64,000 nt of DNA from JABWBH01 sp964526695 (GTDB taxonomy: Bacteria > Planctomycetota > Phycisphaerae > UBA1845). The stretch covers positions 6,589-70,588 of the forward strand of contig CAZGJA010000132.1 in the NCBI GenBank assembly GCA_964526695.1, given 5' to 3'. The notes beneath the pieces were generated by a model. The model worked only from the letters and a program-made list of their open reading frames with translations, made no database searches and was not told the origin of the DNA. Positions 56,123 through 64,000 of this stretch are shown piece after piece; positions within the stretch are counted from its first letter, which is position 1, and each line of letters starts with the position of its first letter. The position numbers were made by a program, and so were the translations under genes.

Positions 56123-58609
56123 ATGTCGCACTCACATAGGTCCGTTCTCAGCGCGTCGCTATCAGCATGGAGCGTCTTTACGATTCTCACCGCCGCCGCC
56201 GCCGAGCAGCGATATGCGGCTCTACCTCTCGATGCGTTCGGGCGCGCAGTGACCCGGGCCAACGCCATGAACGAGCAGGGCTGCGTCGTGGGCAAGGCGG
56301 ATTTGGCCTCCGGCGTGGACCATGCATTTCTATGGTGCGACTGGGCCGGCTTCATCGACCTGACGCCCGACTTGGATGGAGAAGGCTCGGGCGCGGACGT
56401 GAACGCAAACTTGGAAGTCGTCGGTTTCGAGAGAGAAGACCGCTACAACGGCGGTCGCGCGCGAGCATTTCTCTGGAAGGACGGCGTCCTGAAACGCCTC
56501 GACTCGCTGCTGCCGCCCGATTCCGGCTGGAAACTGCGCTACGCCCATGCGATCAATGACCAGGGTCAAATCGTCGGTGTGGGCGAAAAGGACGACCAGA
56601 CGCGGGGATTTCTCCTCACACCCGGAAACCCGGACTACGGCATCGTCATGATCGGCGAACCGGGCGTCGTGACCACCACTCCCTATGACATCAACAATCT
56701 CGGCGAAGTCGTCGGGCAGTGTTCAGGGTCGGGCTGCGGGCGTGGCGCGTTTCTTTGGAAGGACGGGGAATTCACGGACCTTGGCTCGCTGAGCGAACGC
56801 GGGTACGCCGTGGCTCGAGCGATCAACAACCTCTCGCAGGTCGTGGGCATGTCAGAGATCGAGGACCGCACTCCGCACGCCTTTTTGTGGGAGGGCGGCG
56901 TGATGCAGGATCTCGGCACGATGGGCGGCTCGGAAAGCTGGGCCTGGGGGATCAGCGATGAATCCGAGGTTCTTGGCAAGTGGAAGACGTGGGATTGGGA
57001 GCCGCAGTATCGCTCCTTCGTCTGGAAGGACGGCGTGAGCCTTACCCTGGAAGAAAGCCTCCCGCGCGGGCTGGACGTGGAATTCGGCACCACCGGCAAG
57101 GGGATCAACAGCCATGGGGAGATCGCCTTGACCGGTCGCTTCGAAGGGAACACCGAGGCCTGGCTGCTCGTCCCGCTTGCGGATCACGTGCGAAGCCTGA
57201 ATGCCGCCGTATTCAAGGGCACCACGATCGAAGCCCGGGCATCGGCTTCGCTCCCCGCCGGCACAATGTTCAGCGTTTCCCTCGACGACGAAGATGCCCG
57301 GCTCGTTGTCGTCAATGCCGACGGGCGGGGCACCGCGCGATGGATCGAACAAAGCGGCCCGCACTCCGTGTGCATCGACGGGCAACAGGTGGACTGCGCC
57401 TTCGTCGAGTGCGATCCTCAGCCGCAAACCTACGTGGTCGCTGAATTGCCGCCTCTTCCCTTTGGGGGGCAGACTTTCGCACGATCACTGAATGCCGGCG
57501 CCCAGTGCGTGGGCGACACGTACAGCAGCTTCTACGGAACCTATCGAGCGACGCTGTGGACGCGGCGCGAACCCGTCGATCTGGGCACCCTCGGCGGCGC
57601 CGGCGCTTCGGGCGTCAATGGCGCGGGTTGGGTCGTGGGCCGCGCCGAGAACCCGGATGGAGAATACCGGCCCTGCATCTGGAAAGACGGTCCGGCGGAG
57701 GATCTCGGCACACTCGGGGGACCGGCAGGGGCCGCGACGGACATCAATGATCTGGGCTTGATTGTGGGATATGCCGAGCGTCCCGATGAGACATCGTCCG
57801 CCGCATTGTGGGTGAACGGCAGGATCGAGGATCTGGGCATCCCGGAAGACGGTACGCAGTCGTTTGCAAAGGACATCAACGAGCGGGGCAACGTTGTTGG
57901 CACATGGTCTCCACCGCGAGAGCGCGGCTACTACCGCCCATTCCGCTGGACGCGCGATTCGGGCATCGTCGCCCTCGAAACGCTTGAGGACGGCGACGGC
58001 ATTGCGTATGCGATCAACAACCACGGTATTGCGGTGGGCTTCTCGGAAACGGATGACCTGATGCAGTATCCCGTCATGTGGGATGCGGAAGGCAACCTCA
58101 CAAACCTGGGACTGGTCCGCGGTGAAAGCGCCTGGGCAACCGGCATCAACGACGAGAACCTCATGGTCGGGCGCGCGTTCTTTCCCGTGATCGACGACTC
58201 GCACGCCGTGCTCTGGCGCGAAGGCGTCGTAATGGACCTGAATGACTTTCTGTTCGGCGGTTGCGGGTGGAACTACCTGCAGGGCGCGACAGGAATCAAC
58301 GCGAGAGGGCAGATCCTCGGCTACGGCGACTTCGCGGGCGAGAGCCGCGCGTTCCTCATGACGCCCGCCTACCCCGGCAACATCAAGCGACTGGCCGTGC
58401 GATGCAAGAGCGCCGACCTTGTCGTCAGCGTGAAGTCCTGGCTCCCCGCGCGGACCACGCTCACCGCCGCCGCGGACAACGGACCGACGGACTGCATGAC
58501 CACGGACGCGTCGGGGCGCGGCAAGGTGCGGCTCTACGGCGCGGCCGGGGCTTCGAGCGTGCGTTTGCTGGAGTATGCGAACTTGTGTGAGCCGGTTTCG
58601 TGCAGGTAG
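56123..58609 (+). CDS. Secreted HAF-repeat protein with two Cys modules (paralogue 3)
   Basis: The 828-residue protein begins with a signal peptide (WSVFTILTAAAA-EQR) and has the same order as its neighbour: HAF block, Cys module (about residues 355-435), HAF block, Cys module (about 755-828). A GGGAGG box precedes the ATG, 114 bp after paralogue 2, so the two may be co-transcribed. The first half differs clearly from paralogue 2, and the last 75 conserved bases do not. I take them as tandem duplicates that are kept similar at the 3' end. Confidence 0.85.
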   Translation: MSHSHRSVLSASLSAWSVFTILTAAAAEQRYAALPLDAFGRAVTRANAMNEQGCVVGKADLASGVDHAFLWCDWAGFIDLTPDLDGEGSGADVNANLEVVGFEREDRYNGGRARAFLWKDGVLKRLDSLLPPDSGWKLRYAHAINDQGQIVGVGEKDDQTRGFLLTPGNPDYGIVMIGEPGVVTTTPYDINNLGEVVGQCSGSGCGRGAFLWKDGEFTDLGSLSERGYAVARAINNLSQVVGMSEIEDRTPHAFLWEGGVMQDLGTMGGSESWAWGISDESEVLGKWKTWDWEPQYRSFVWKDGVSLTLEESLPRGLDVEFGTTGKGINSHGEIALTGRFEGNTEAWLLVPLADHVRSLNAAVFKGTTIEARASASLPAGTMFSVSLDDEDARLVVVNADGRGTARWIEQSGPHSVCIDGQQVDCAFVECDPQPQTYVVAELPPLPFGGQTFARSLNAGAQCVGDTYSSFYGTYRATLWTRREPVDLGTLGGAGASGVNGAGWVVGRAENPDGEYRPCIWKDGPAEDLGTLGGPAGAATDINDLGLIVGYAERPDETSSAALWVNGRIEDLGIPEDGTQSFAKDINERGNVVGTWSPPRERGYYRPFRWTRDSGIVALETLEDGDGIAYAINNHGIAVGFSETDDLMQYPVMWDAEGNLTNLGLVRGESAWATGINDENLMVGRAFFPVIDDSHAVLWREGVVMDLNDFLFGGCGWNYLQGATGINARGQILGYGDFAGESRAFLMTPAYPGNIKRLAVRCKSADLVVSVKSWLPARTTLTAAADNGPTDCMTTDASGRGKVRLYGAAGASSVRLLEYANLCEPVSCR

Positions 58610-58730
58610 GAGCAGCGTCAGCCGGACGCCAGGCGGTGTATGGCGAGGGGCGGAGCATTGGCTCGCCGGGGGTGTGCTTGCGGAGTGCAGGGCCGCGATG
58701 TTGCAGTGAGAAGTCCCGTTCATGCGCGCA

Positions 58731-58790
58731 CAGGTTGGAAACCTGTGCTACATCCACCGGTTGAAAACCGGTGCCACACTTGGCGGCGCT
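58731..58790. repeat. Pair of GGTTGGAAACC palindromes
   Basis: ACAGGTTGGAAACCTGT and CCGGTTGAAAACCGG with the GTGCCACACTT tail, as at 6881 and 2397. It lies between HAF paralogue 3 and the convergent acyl-CoA ligase gene; the remaining 250 bp show nothing else. Confidence 0.75.
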
Positions 58791-58858
58791 GCAGTAGTGA
58801 GCGGCGCGGGATCATCCGCGCGGTGCGGCGCGGGATCAGCCGCTCGCGCGACCCGAGA

Positions 58859-60586
58859 TCATCCCGGCGCGCGGTGCGCGCTGACCGAGGCGTCGGTCAG
58901 GCCGAGCTTGCGGACGGCCAGTTCGCGGATCTTGAACTTCTGCACTTTGCCGGAGACGGTGAGCGGGAACTCGTCCACGGTCATCCAGTAGCGCGGAACC
59001 TTGAACTTGGCGATCTTGCCTTCGCACAGGGCGCGGAACTCCTCGTCGGTGGGCGTGCGCGGCGGGCGGCCGTCGGGGGCTTTTTGGAGCTTGACGCAGG
59101 CCACCAGCTCCTCGCCGTATTTCTCGTCGGGGACGCCGACCACCTGCGCGTCCTCGATCATGGGCAGCGTGTGCAGAAACTCCTCAATCTCGCGCGGGTA
59201 GAGATTCTCGCCGCCGCGAATGACCATGTCCTTGATCCGCCCGGTGATGCGCACGAAGCCCTCCGCGTCCATCGTGCCCAGATCGCCGGAGTGCAGCCAT
59301 GCGTGCTCGTCGATCGCCTCACGCGTGGCTTCGGGGTTGTGGTCGTAACCGGCCATGACGTGGTAGCCGCGGAAGCAGATTTCGCCCTGCACGCCGCGCG
59401 GGAGGGTCTGCCCGCCGAGGGGATCGATGACCTTGATTTCCTGATGCGGGACGATCGTGCCGACAGTGCTGACGCGCAGATCGACGGGCGTGTCTGCGCG
59501 GGTGCACGTGCAGACCGGCGAGGATTCGGTCATGCCGTAGGCGATGAGCACGTCGCGCATGTGCATCTTCTCCAGCACTTTGCGCATGACCTCGACCGGG
59601 CAGGGCGCGCCGGCCATGATGCCGGTGCGCAGCGTCGAGAGGTCGTAAGCGTTGAACTCGGGATGCGCCAGTTGCGCGATGAACATGGTGGGCACGCCGT
59701 GAAGCACGGTGGCGCGCTCGTCCTGCACGGTTTTCAGCGTCGCCAGCGGATCAAACGTCGGCGAGGGAATGAGGATGCACGCGCCGTGCGTCATGGCCGC
59801 GAGGTTGCTGACCACCATGCCGAAGCAGTGGTAGAACGGCACGGGCACGCAAAGCCGGTCCTTGGGCGTGAGGCGCAGCATCTCGCCGACCCAGTAGCTG
59901 TTGTTGAGGATGTTGTTGTGCGTCAGGAGGACGCCCTTGGGGAAGCCGGTCGTGCCGGAGGTGTACTGAATGTTGATGATGTCGTCGATGTCCAGCTCGC
60001 GCTGGCGCTCGGCGAGCGCGGCATCGGGCAGCTCGTCGCCCAGCTCGGCGAACTCGCGCCGCGTGAACATGCCGGGGTGGTGCTTGCTGCCGATGAAGAT
60101 CACGTCGCGCAGATCGGGAAAACGCCAGGAGTCGATCTGCCCCGGCTCGCACGTGCGGACTTCCGGGCACACTTCGTAGAGCATCTCCACGTAGTTCGAG
60201 GATTTGTACGACTCCACCAGCAGCAGCGCCTTGGCGTGCGACTCGCGCAGGACGTACTCGAACTCGTGCGTGCGGTAGGCCGGGTTGACGTTCACCAGGA
60301 TCGCGCCGATGCGCGCGGTGGCGTACTGCGCGACGACCCATTCGTAGTTGTTGGGCGACCAGATGGCCACGCGGTCGCCGTGCGCGATGCCGAGCTTCAT
60401 GAAGGCCTTGGCGGCGCGGGTGACGATCTGATTGAACTCGGCGTACTTGAAGCGGCGCGCCTGGTGAACCGAGACCAGCGCGTCGCTGAGCGGGAACTGC
60501 GCGGCGACGCGGTCGAGGCATTCGCCGATGGTCTCGCCCAGGAGTCGAACCTCGGAGCCGCAGTGGTCGTAACTGAGCCGTCTCAT
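58859..60586 (-). CDS. AMP-binding acyl-CoA synthetase (fatty-acid-CoA ligase type)
   Basis: A 575-residue adenylate-forming enzyme with the P-loop YTSGTTGFPKGV, the YGMTESSP motif, the AMP-binding LHSGDLG and the C-terminal lysine region GRIKDMVIRGGENLYPREIE, then KFKVPRYW. It activates a carboxylic acid (probably a fatty acid) to its CoA ester. The ATG at 60586 gives the normal N-terminus; the frame is open to 60691 within a repeat. It is a single gene here. Confidence 0.9.
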   Translation of the reverse strand: MRRLSYDHCGSEVRLLGETIGECLDRVAAQFPLSDALVSVHQARRFKYAEFNQIVTRAAKAFMKLGIAHGDRVAIWSPNNYEWVVAQYATARIGAILVNVNPAYRTHEFEYVLRESHAKALLLVESYKSSNYVEMLYEVCPEVRTCEPGQIDSWRFPDLRDVIFIGSKHHPGMFTRREFAELGDELPDAALAERQRELDIDDIINIQYTSGTTGFPKGVLLTHNNILNNSYWVGEMLRLTPKDRLCVPVPFYHCFGMVVSNLAAMTHGACILIPSPTFDPLATLKTVQDERATVLHGVPTMFIAQLAHPEFNAYDLSTLRTGIMAGAPCPVEVMRKVLEKMHMRDVLIAYGMTESSPVCTCTRADTPVDLRVSTVGTIVPHQEIKVIDPLGGQTLPRGVQGEICFRGYHVMAGYDHNPEATREAIDEHAWLHSGDLGTMDAEGFVRITGRIKDMVIRGGENLYPREIEEFLHTLPMIEDAQVVGVPDEKYGEELVACVKLQKAPDGRPPRTPTDEEFRALCEGKIAKFKVPRYWMTVDEFPLTVSGKVQKFKIRELAVRKLGLTDASVSAHRAPG

Positions 60587-60656
60587 GCGTTGAACTCCAC
60601 GTTGAGATGCGCGGCCGGACGCGGGACTCGTCACGCTGAAAGGGACGAAGCCCGGC

Positions 60657-60955
60657 ACATGCTCACGCCGAGTACGGCGAGAGCATGCCACCCCAAAGAC
60701 TGGGGCAACCTGCGTGCCAGTGCGGGGCGGGCGTCCATCGTGCCACGACGGCTGGATTCCCGCCTGCGCGGGAATGACGGGGGTAGTTCGTCGCTCCGCG
60801 ACGAGAAGGGTAGTTCGTCGCTCCGCGACGAGAAGGGTAGTTCGTCGCTCCGCGACGAACGCTCGCCACGGAGTGGCGAACTACCCGGATCGCTCCGCGA
60901 CCAAACTGGATTCCCGCCTGCGCGGGAATGACGGAGTCGGTCCTCGCCCAAGAAC
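60657..60955. repeat. REP cluster: CATGCTC hairpin plus GTTCGTCGCTCCGCGACGA and GCGGGAATGACG units
   Basis: The cluster starts with a 38-bp element (60657-60694) whose arms CATGCTC-CGCCG and CGGCG-GAGCATG pair; it recurs exactly at 62218-62255. Then follow GATTCCCGCCTGCGCGGGAATGACG, three tandem GGTAGTTCGTCGCTCCGCGACGAGAA units, and another GCGGGAATGACG unit. The gap up to hypF is repeat DNA. Confidence 0.8.
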
Positions 60956-61029
60956 CCTCCCCCGGCCTCTGCCTTGCAGGGAGGGGAGTTGTTGGCACAC
61001 AGGAGGGGAGTTGCGGGAGCGCGTGACGA

Positions 61030-62172
61030 ATGCCTGAAACGGTGAAGATCACTCTGGCGAGGCGATACGACCGGCCGGTGCTTGCGCTGGGGTCGCAAAC
61101 GCGCAACAGGATTTGCGCGCTGCGGGGCGATGAGGCGGTGCTGAGCGAAGAACATGCCGACCTGGACGACGCTCCCACCTATCGCCGGTTTGTCGAAACC
61201 GTCCAGCGGATGAGCGAGCCGTGTCTGCGCGAGGGCGGGATCGTGGCGTGCGACCTTCATCCGACGTACGCCTCGTCGCGCCTGGCGCGGAGCCTCGGGC
61301 ATCGCACGGTTGAAGTTCAGCACCATTTCGCCCACGCCGTAAGCTGCGCCGCCGAGGCCGGGCTTGAGTTTCCGGTCGTCGGCATCGTCTGCGACGGGAC
61401 GGGTTGGGGCACGGACGGGACCATCTGGGGCGGAGAGGTGCTGCTGTGCGATCCCCCGCGTTTGCAGAGGGTGGCGCATCTGCGGACCTTCGCGCTGCCG
61501 GGTGGAGACGCGGCCATTCGCGCGCCGTGGCGCACGGCGCTGGCGGTGCTGGAGGCGGTGCATGCGGCGCAAGAGGCGGTGCATTTGGATGGATCGTGCG
61601 CGAATCTCCCCCCGAGCTTCGCGCAAGTTCGCGCTGCCGAGTTGGAGCTTGTGCAACGTCAGATGCGCGCGGGCTTGTATCTGCCGCGCACGTCGAGCCT
61701 CGGACGATTGTTCGACGCGGCGGCGTTCCTCATGGGAGCGTGTCCGCCTGAACCGGCGCTGGGGCAGGCGCCGGTGCTGCTCGAACGCGAGGCTGGAAAT
61801 GCAGGCGACGAATCGCCATATCCATTCGAGACTCGCATTGCGGGTTCAACGACTGAGCTGGATTGGATTCCCGCGCTGAGGGCGATGCTCGACGAGCAGA
61901 AGTCAGGCGCGCCGACGCGGGTGCTGAGTGCGCGTTTCCACGCAACCGTGGCGGAAATGTTCGCGTCCTCCGCGGCAGAAGCGGCGCAGCAATGTGTAAC
62001 AAGTCGCGTGGTGCTCTCCGGCGGCTGCTTTCTCAACGTCCGACTTCGCGAGGGAATTGTCCGGCGGATGCTGGCCCGCGGCATTCAGGTTGCCGTACAT
62101 CAACGGGTGTCCACGGGTGACGCGGGTCTGGCGCTGGGTCAGGCCGTTGTCGCAGCGCACGCGCGAGACTGA
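61030..62172 (+). CDS. hypF: Short HypF: Kae1-like carbamoyltransferase domain only
   Basis: The 380-residue product matches the C-terminal part of HypF: DLHPTYASSRLARSLG, VQHHFAHAVSCAAEAG (iron/phosphate-binding histidines), IVCDGTGWGTDGTIWGGE and the C-terminal VVLSGGCFLNVRL motif. HypF makes the thiocarbamate on HypE for the CN ligands of [NiFe] hydrogenase. The usual N-terminal acylphosphatase, zinc-finger and YrdC parts are absent. The frame starts immediately after repeat DNA, so either this is a naturally short form, or the first half was lost. hypC and hypD follow. Confidence 0.85.
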   Translation: MPETVKITLARRYDRPVLALGSQTRNRICALRGDEAVLSEEHADLDDAPTYRRFVETVQRMSEPCLREGGIVACDLHPTYASSRLARSLGHRTVEVQHHFAHAVSCAAEAGLEFPVVGIVCDGTGWGTDGTIWGGEVLLCDPPRLQRVAHLRTFALPGGDAAIRAPWRTALAVLEAVHAAQEAVHLDGSCANLPPSFAQVRAAELELVQRQMRAGLYLPRTSSLGRLFDAAAFLMGACPPEPALGQAPVLLEREAGNAGDESPYPFETRIAGSTTELDWIPALRAMLDEQKSGAPTRVLSARFHATVAEMFASSAAEAAQQCVTSRVVLSGGCFLNVRLREGIVRRMLARGIQVAVHQRVSTGDAGLALGQAVVAAHARD

Positions 62173-62217
62173 GCCGCTCGGCGCGCGGCGGGCATGTCGG
62201 TACGCACTTGGGAGATG

Positions 62218-62255
62218 ACATGCTCACGCCGAGTACGGCGAGAGCATGCCACCCC
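62218..62255. repeat. Second copy of the 38-bp CATGCTC hairpin repeat
   Basis: Exactly the 38 bases of 60657-60694, in the same direction, between hypF and hypC. The arms pair to form a hairpin of about 12 bp with a 4-base loop. Confidence 0.85.
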
Positions 62256-62343
62256 GGGTGGCATGGCTTCACGCGCAGCGGGTAGCCAGGCAGGCCCGCC
62301 GCGCGTGGCGCTTGCGCAGACGTTGGAAAGGAGGCCTCGAATC

Positions 62344-62589
62344 GTGTGCCTTGCCGTACCAGGTCGAGTGCTTGAAGTGTCCGGGGATCGGGCGCGCGTG
62401 GACTTCAACGGCAATCAGTCGGAAGTCTGCACCGCGCTGACGCCGCAGGCCGCGCCGGGCGAGTGGGTGCTCGTTCACGCGGGGTTCGCAATCACGATGC
62501 TGGACGAAGCCGACGCGCGGGAAACGTGGAAGTACCTTGAGGGCGTGGATCCGCGGGATATCCGCGAGGGCGCCGGGACGGAGGCCTGA
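62344..62589 (+). CDS. hypC: Hydrogenase maturation chaperone HypC
   Basis: The GTG at 62344 is decided by the AGGAGG box (62328-62333) and by the essential family N-terminus (V/M)CLAVPGRV, where the second residue cysteine is required. The 81-residue product has the DFNG, VHAGFAI pattern of HypC. It carries the Fe(CN)2CO group together with HypD. The upstream frame to 62194 is repeat sequence. hypD follows after 5 bp. Confidence 0.92.
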   Translation: MCLAVPGRVLEVSGDRARVDFNGNQSEVCTALTPQAAPGEWVLVHAGFAITMLDEADARETWKYLEGVDPRDIREGAGTEA

Positions 62590-62594
62590 TCGAC

Positions 62595-63677
62595 ATGCGC
62601 GCCGAGGCCGGACAACTGGCGGCTGAACTGCACCGGCTCGCGGAGCGGATCGGGCGCGAGGCGCGCTTCATGGAGGTCTGCGGCACGCACACCGTGTCCA
62701 TGTTCCGGCATGGGCTGCGCTCGCTACTTCCGGCGAACGTGCTGCTGATCAGCGGACCGGGCTGCCCGGTCTGCGTGACGGCGCAGCGGCACATCGACGC
62801 GGCCATCGCGCTGAGCCAGGTGAGCCACGTGATCCTTGCGACGTACGGCGACATGATCCGTGTGCCGGGTCGGCTGGGGAGTCTGGAGGCGTCGCGGGCG
62901 CGGGGGGCGGACGTGCGGGCGGTGAATTCGACGCTGACGGCGCTCAAGCTGGCGAGAGACCACCCGCTGCGCGAGGTCGTGTTCGTGGCGGTCGGGTTTG
63001 AGACGACCGCGCCGGCGACCGCCGCGGCGCTGAAGCGCGCATCGCAGGAAGGCGTGCGCAACTTCAGCGTGCTCGTCGCGCACAAGCTGGTGGTGCCGGC
63101 GATGATGGCGCTGCTGGAAAGCGGCGATGATCGGCTGGACGGGTTCCTCTGTCCCGGGCACGTCAGCGTCATCATCGGCGCGGAAGCGTATCGCCCGGTC
63201 GTCGAGCGCCATCACCGCCCCTGCGTCGTGGCGGGTTTCGAACCGGAAGGCATGATGGCGGGACTGCTCGCGCTGCTGCGTCAAACGGCCGCGGGCGAGG
63301 CGCGACTGGAAAACGTGTATCCGCAAGTGGTTTCGGCCGAGGGCAATCGCGCGGCGCTGAAACTGCTGGATGAAGTGTTCACGGTGGCCGACGAGCCGTG
63401 GCGCGAGCTGGGCGTGATTGCGAAAAGCGGACTGAAGCTGCGGCCTGCGTATGAGCGGTTCGACGCGCTGACGCGCTTCGGCATCGAGCTGGGCGAGGAC
63501 GAGGACCACCCGGCGTGCCGCTGCGGCGAAGTGATTCAGGGGCGGATTCACCCGAAGGAGTGCAAGGTCTTCGGAACGGCGTGCACGCCGCTGTCGCCGC
63601 TGGGACCGTGCATGGTCAGCAGCGAGGGCACGTGCAGCGCGTGGTACAAGTACGGGCGGGCGATGGCCGTGGGGTAG
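62595..63677 (+). CDS. hypD: Hydrogenase maturation protein HypD
   Basis: The 360-residue iron-sulfur protein assembles the Fe(CN)2CO group for [NiFe] hydrogenase. The family motifs are present: FMEVCGTHTVSMFRHG, LISGPGCPVCVTAQ, VFVAVGFETTAPATA, the FLCPGHVSVIIG segment, and the C-terminal cysteines in CRCGEVIQGR and CKVFGTACTPLSPLGPCMVSSEG. It overlaps no gene and follows hypC in a tight operon. HypE, HypA/B and the hydrogenase itself must lie beyond the window. Confidence 0.95.
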   Translation: MRAEAGQLAAELHRLAERIGREARFMEVCGTHTVSMFRHGLRSLLPANVLLISGPGCPVCVTAQRHIDAAIALSQVSHVILATYGDMIRVPGRLGSLEASRARGADVRAVNSTLTALKLARDHPLREVVFVAVGFETTAPATAAALKRASQEGVRNFSVLVAHKLVVPAMMALLESGDDRLDGFLCPGHVSVIIGAEAYRPVVERHHRPCVVAGFEPEGMMAGLLALLRQTAAGEARLENVYPQVVSAEGNRAALKLLDEVFTVADEPWRELGVIAKSGLKLRPAYERFDALTRFGIELGEDEDHPACRCGEVIQGRIHPKECKVFGTACTPLSPLGPCMVSSEGTCSAWYKYGRAMAVG

Positions 63678-63806
63678 AGCACTTGAGGTGGTGCTGCCGG
63701 AGGTGGGGCCGCTCTCCGAGCGGCCACCGGTCCGCCGGCTCTCTGAGCCGGCGCACAAAGCCGTGCGACACGCAGCAGACTCCGGCTCTGCATCCATCCA
63801 AGCCAG

Positions 63807-64000
63807 CCCTCCCCCAACCCCTCCCTGGGAGGGAGGGGGGTAGGAGAGGACACCCTCCCCCAGCTCCTCCCTGGGAGGGAGGGGGGTAGGAGAGGTCACC
63901 CTCCCCCAGCTCCTCCCTGGGAGGGGGGGGGTAGGAGAGGATACCCTCCCCCAACCCCTCCCTGGGAGGGGGGGGGTAGGCGAGGAGACACTCCCCCCAC
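63807..64000. repeat. 46-bp tandem repeat array at the window edge
   Basis: Four complete units (CCCTCCCCCAGCTCCTCCCTGGGAGGGA, then GGGGGGTAGGAGAGGTCA) start at 63807, 63853, 63899 and 63944, with the fifth cut by the window. Each unit is self-complementary (CTCCCTGGGAG) and G-rich enough to form other structures. The array follows hypD with about 130 bases of non-coding sequence in between. Confidence 0.85.

Noticed and set aside
63807..64000. CRISPR array
   Set aside because: The units are nearly identical over their whole length, with no variable spacers, so this is a simple tandem repeat.

Overview
The window is high-GC bacterial chromosome and most likely comes from an uncultured member of the Planctomycetota (Phycisphaerae-like). 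This is an inference from several marks seen together: a Ser/Thr kinase next to an ECF-type sigma factor, many zinc-ribbon membrane proteins, secreted HAF-repeat proteins, and a tRNA-associated island with the small-gene set I associate with planctomycete islands. Intergenic spaces are full of short dispersed palindromic repeats of at least six families.

Layout. 1-13.5 kb: housekeeping and envelope genes. These are a membrane/TPR protein running off the left edge, MenG/UbiE, a zinc-ribbon membrane protein, a secreted Cys-module protein, a MazG-like NTP pyrophosphohydrolase, a GNAT acetyltransferase, a GH114 lipoprotein, a TPR-like protein, a sugar ABC binding protein plus permease, and ThiC. 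13.5-16.8 kb: an accessory strip with HicBA, a decayed duplicate of the thiC 3' end, an antitoxin/PIN pair coupled to a PD-(D/E)XK-like nuclease, a zinc-ribbon protein and a DUF433 antitoxin with a toxin remnant. 17-22 kb: a Nudix/membrane fusion, a DinB-like protein, a secreted protein, PurD and tRNA-Gln(CTG).

22.17-32.91 kb: a 10.7-kb integrated element in the 3' part of tRNA-Gln, bounded by a perfect 49-bp direct repeat. It carries a tyrosine integrase, a Cro-type regulator, a TubC-like protein with a small gene nested on the other strand, an N-terminally truncated RepA-like ATPase, a secreted protein, a kinase plus sigma factor, and a small helical protein. The integrase frame runs through the att core. 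In the excised circle it would continue in frame into an 88-codon tail encoded 10 kb away at the other end of the element, so integration swaps the integrase C-terminus. This is the most unusual observation in the window.

33-64 kb: three large HAF-repeat secreted paralogues (one beside attR, two in tandem at 53.5-58.6 kb), a rhodanese, an NHL/thioredoxin protein, MotA/MotB, RsmG, a SerA-like dehydrogenase, a chaperone cluster (groEL-groES-groEL-dnaJ-grpE), FmdB, YacG, an amidohydrolase, an acyl-CoA ligase, and hydrogenase maturation genes (short hypF, hypC, hypD). The right edge is a 46-bp tandem repeat. No CRISPR array or rRNA gene is visible.
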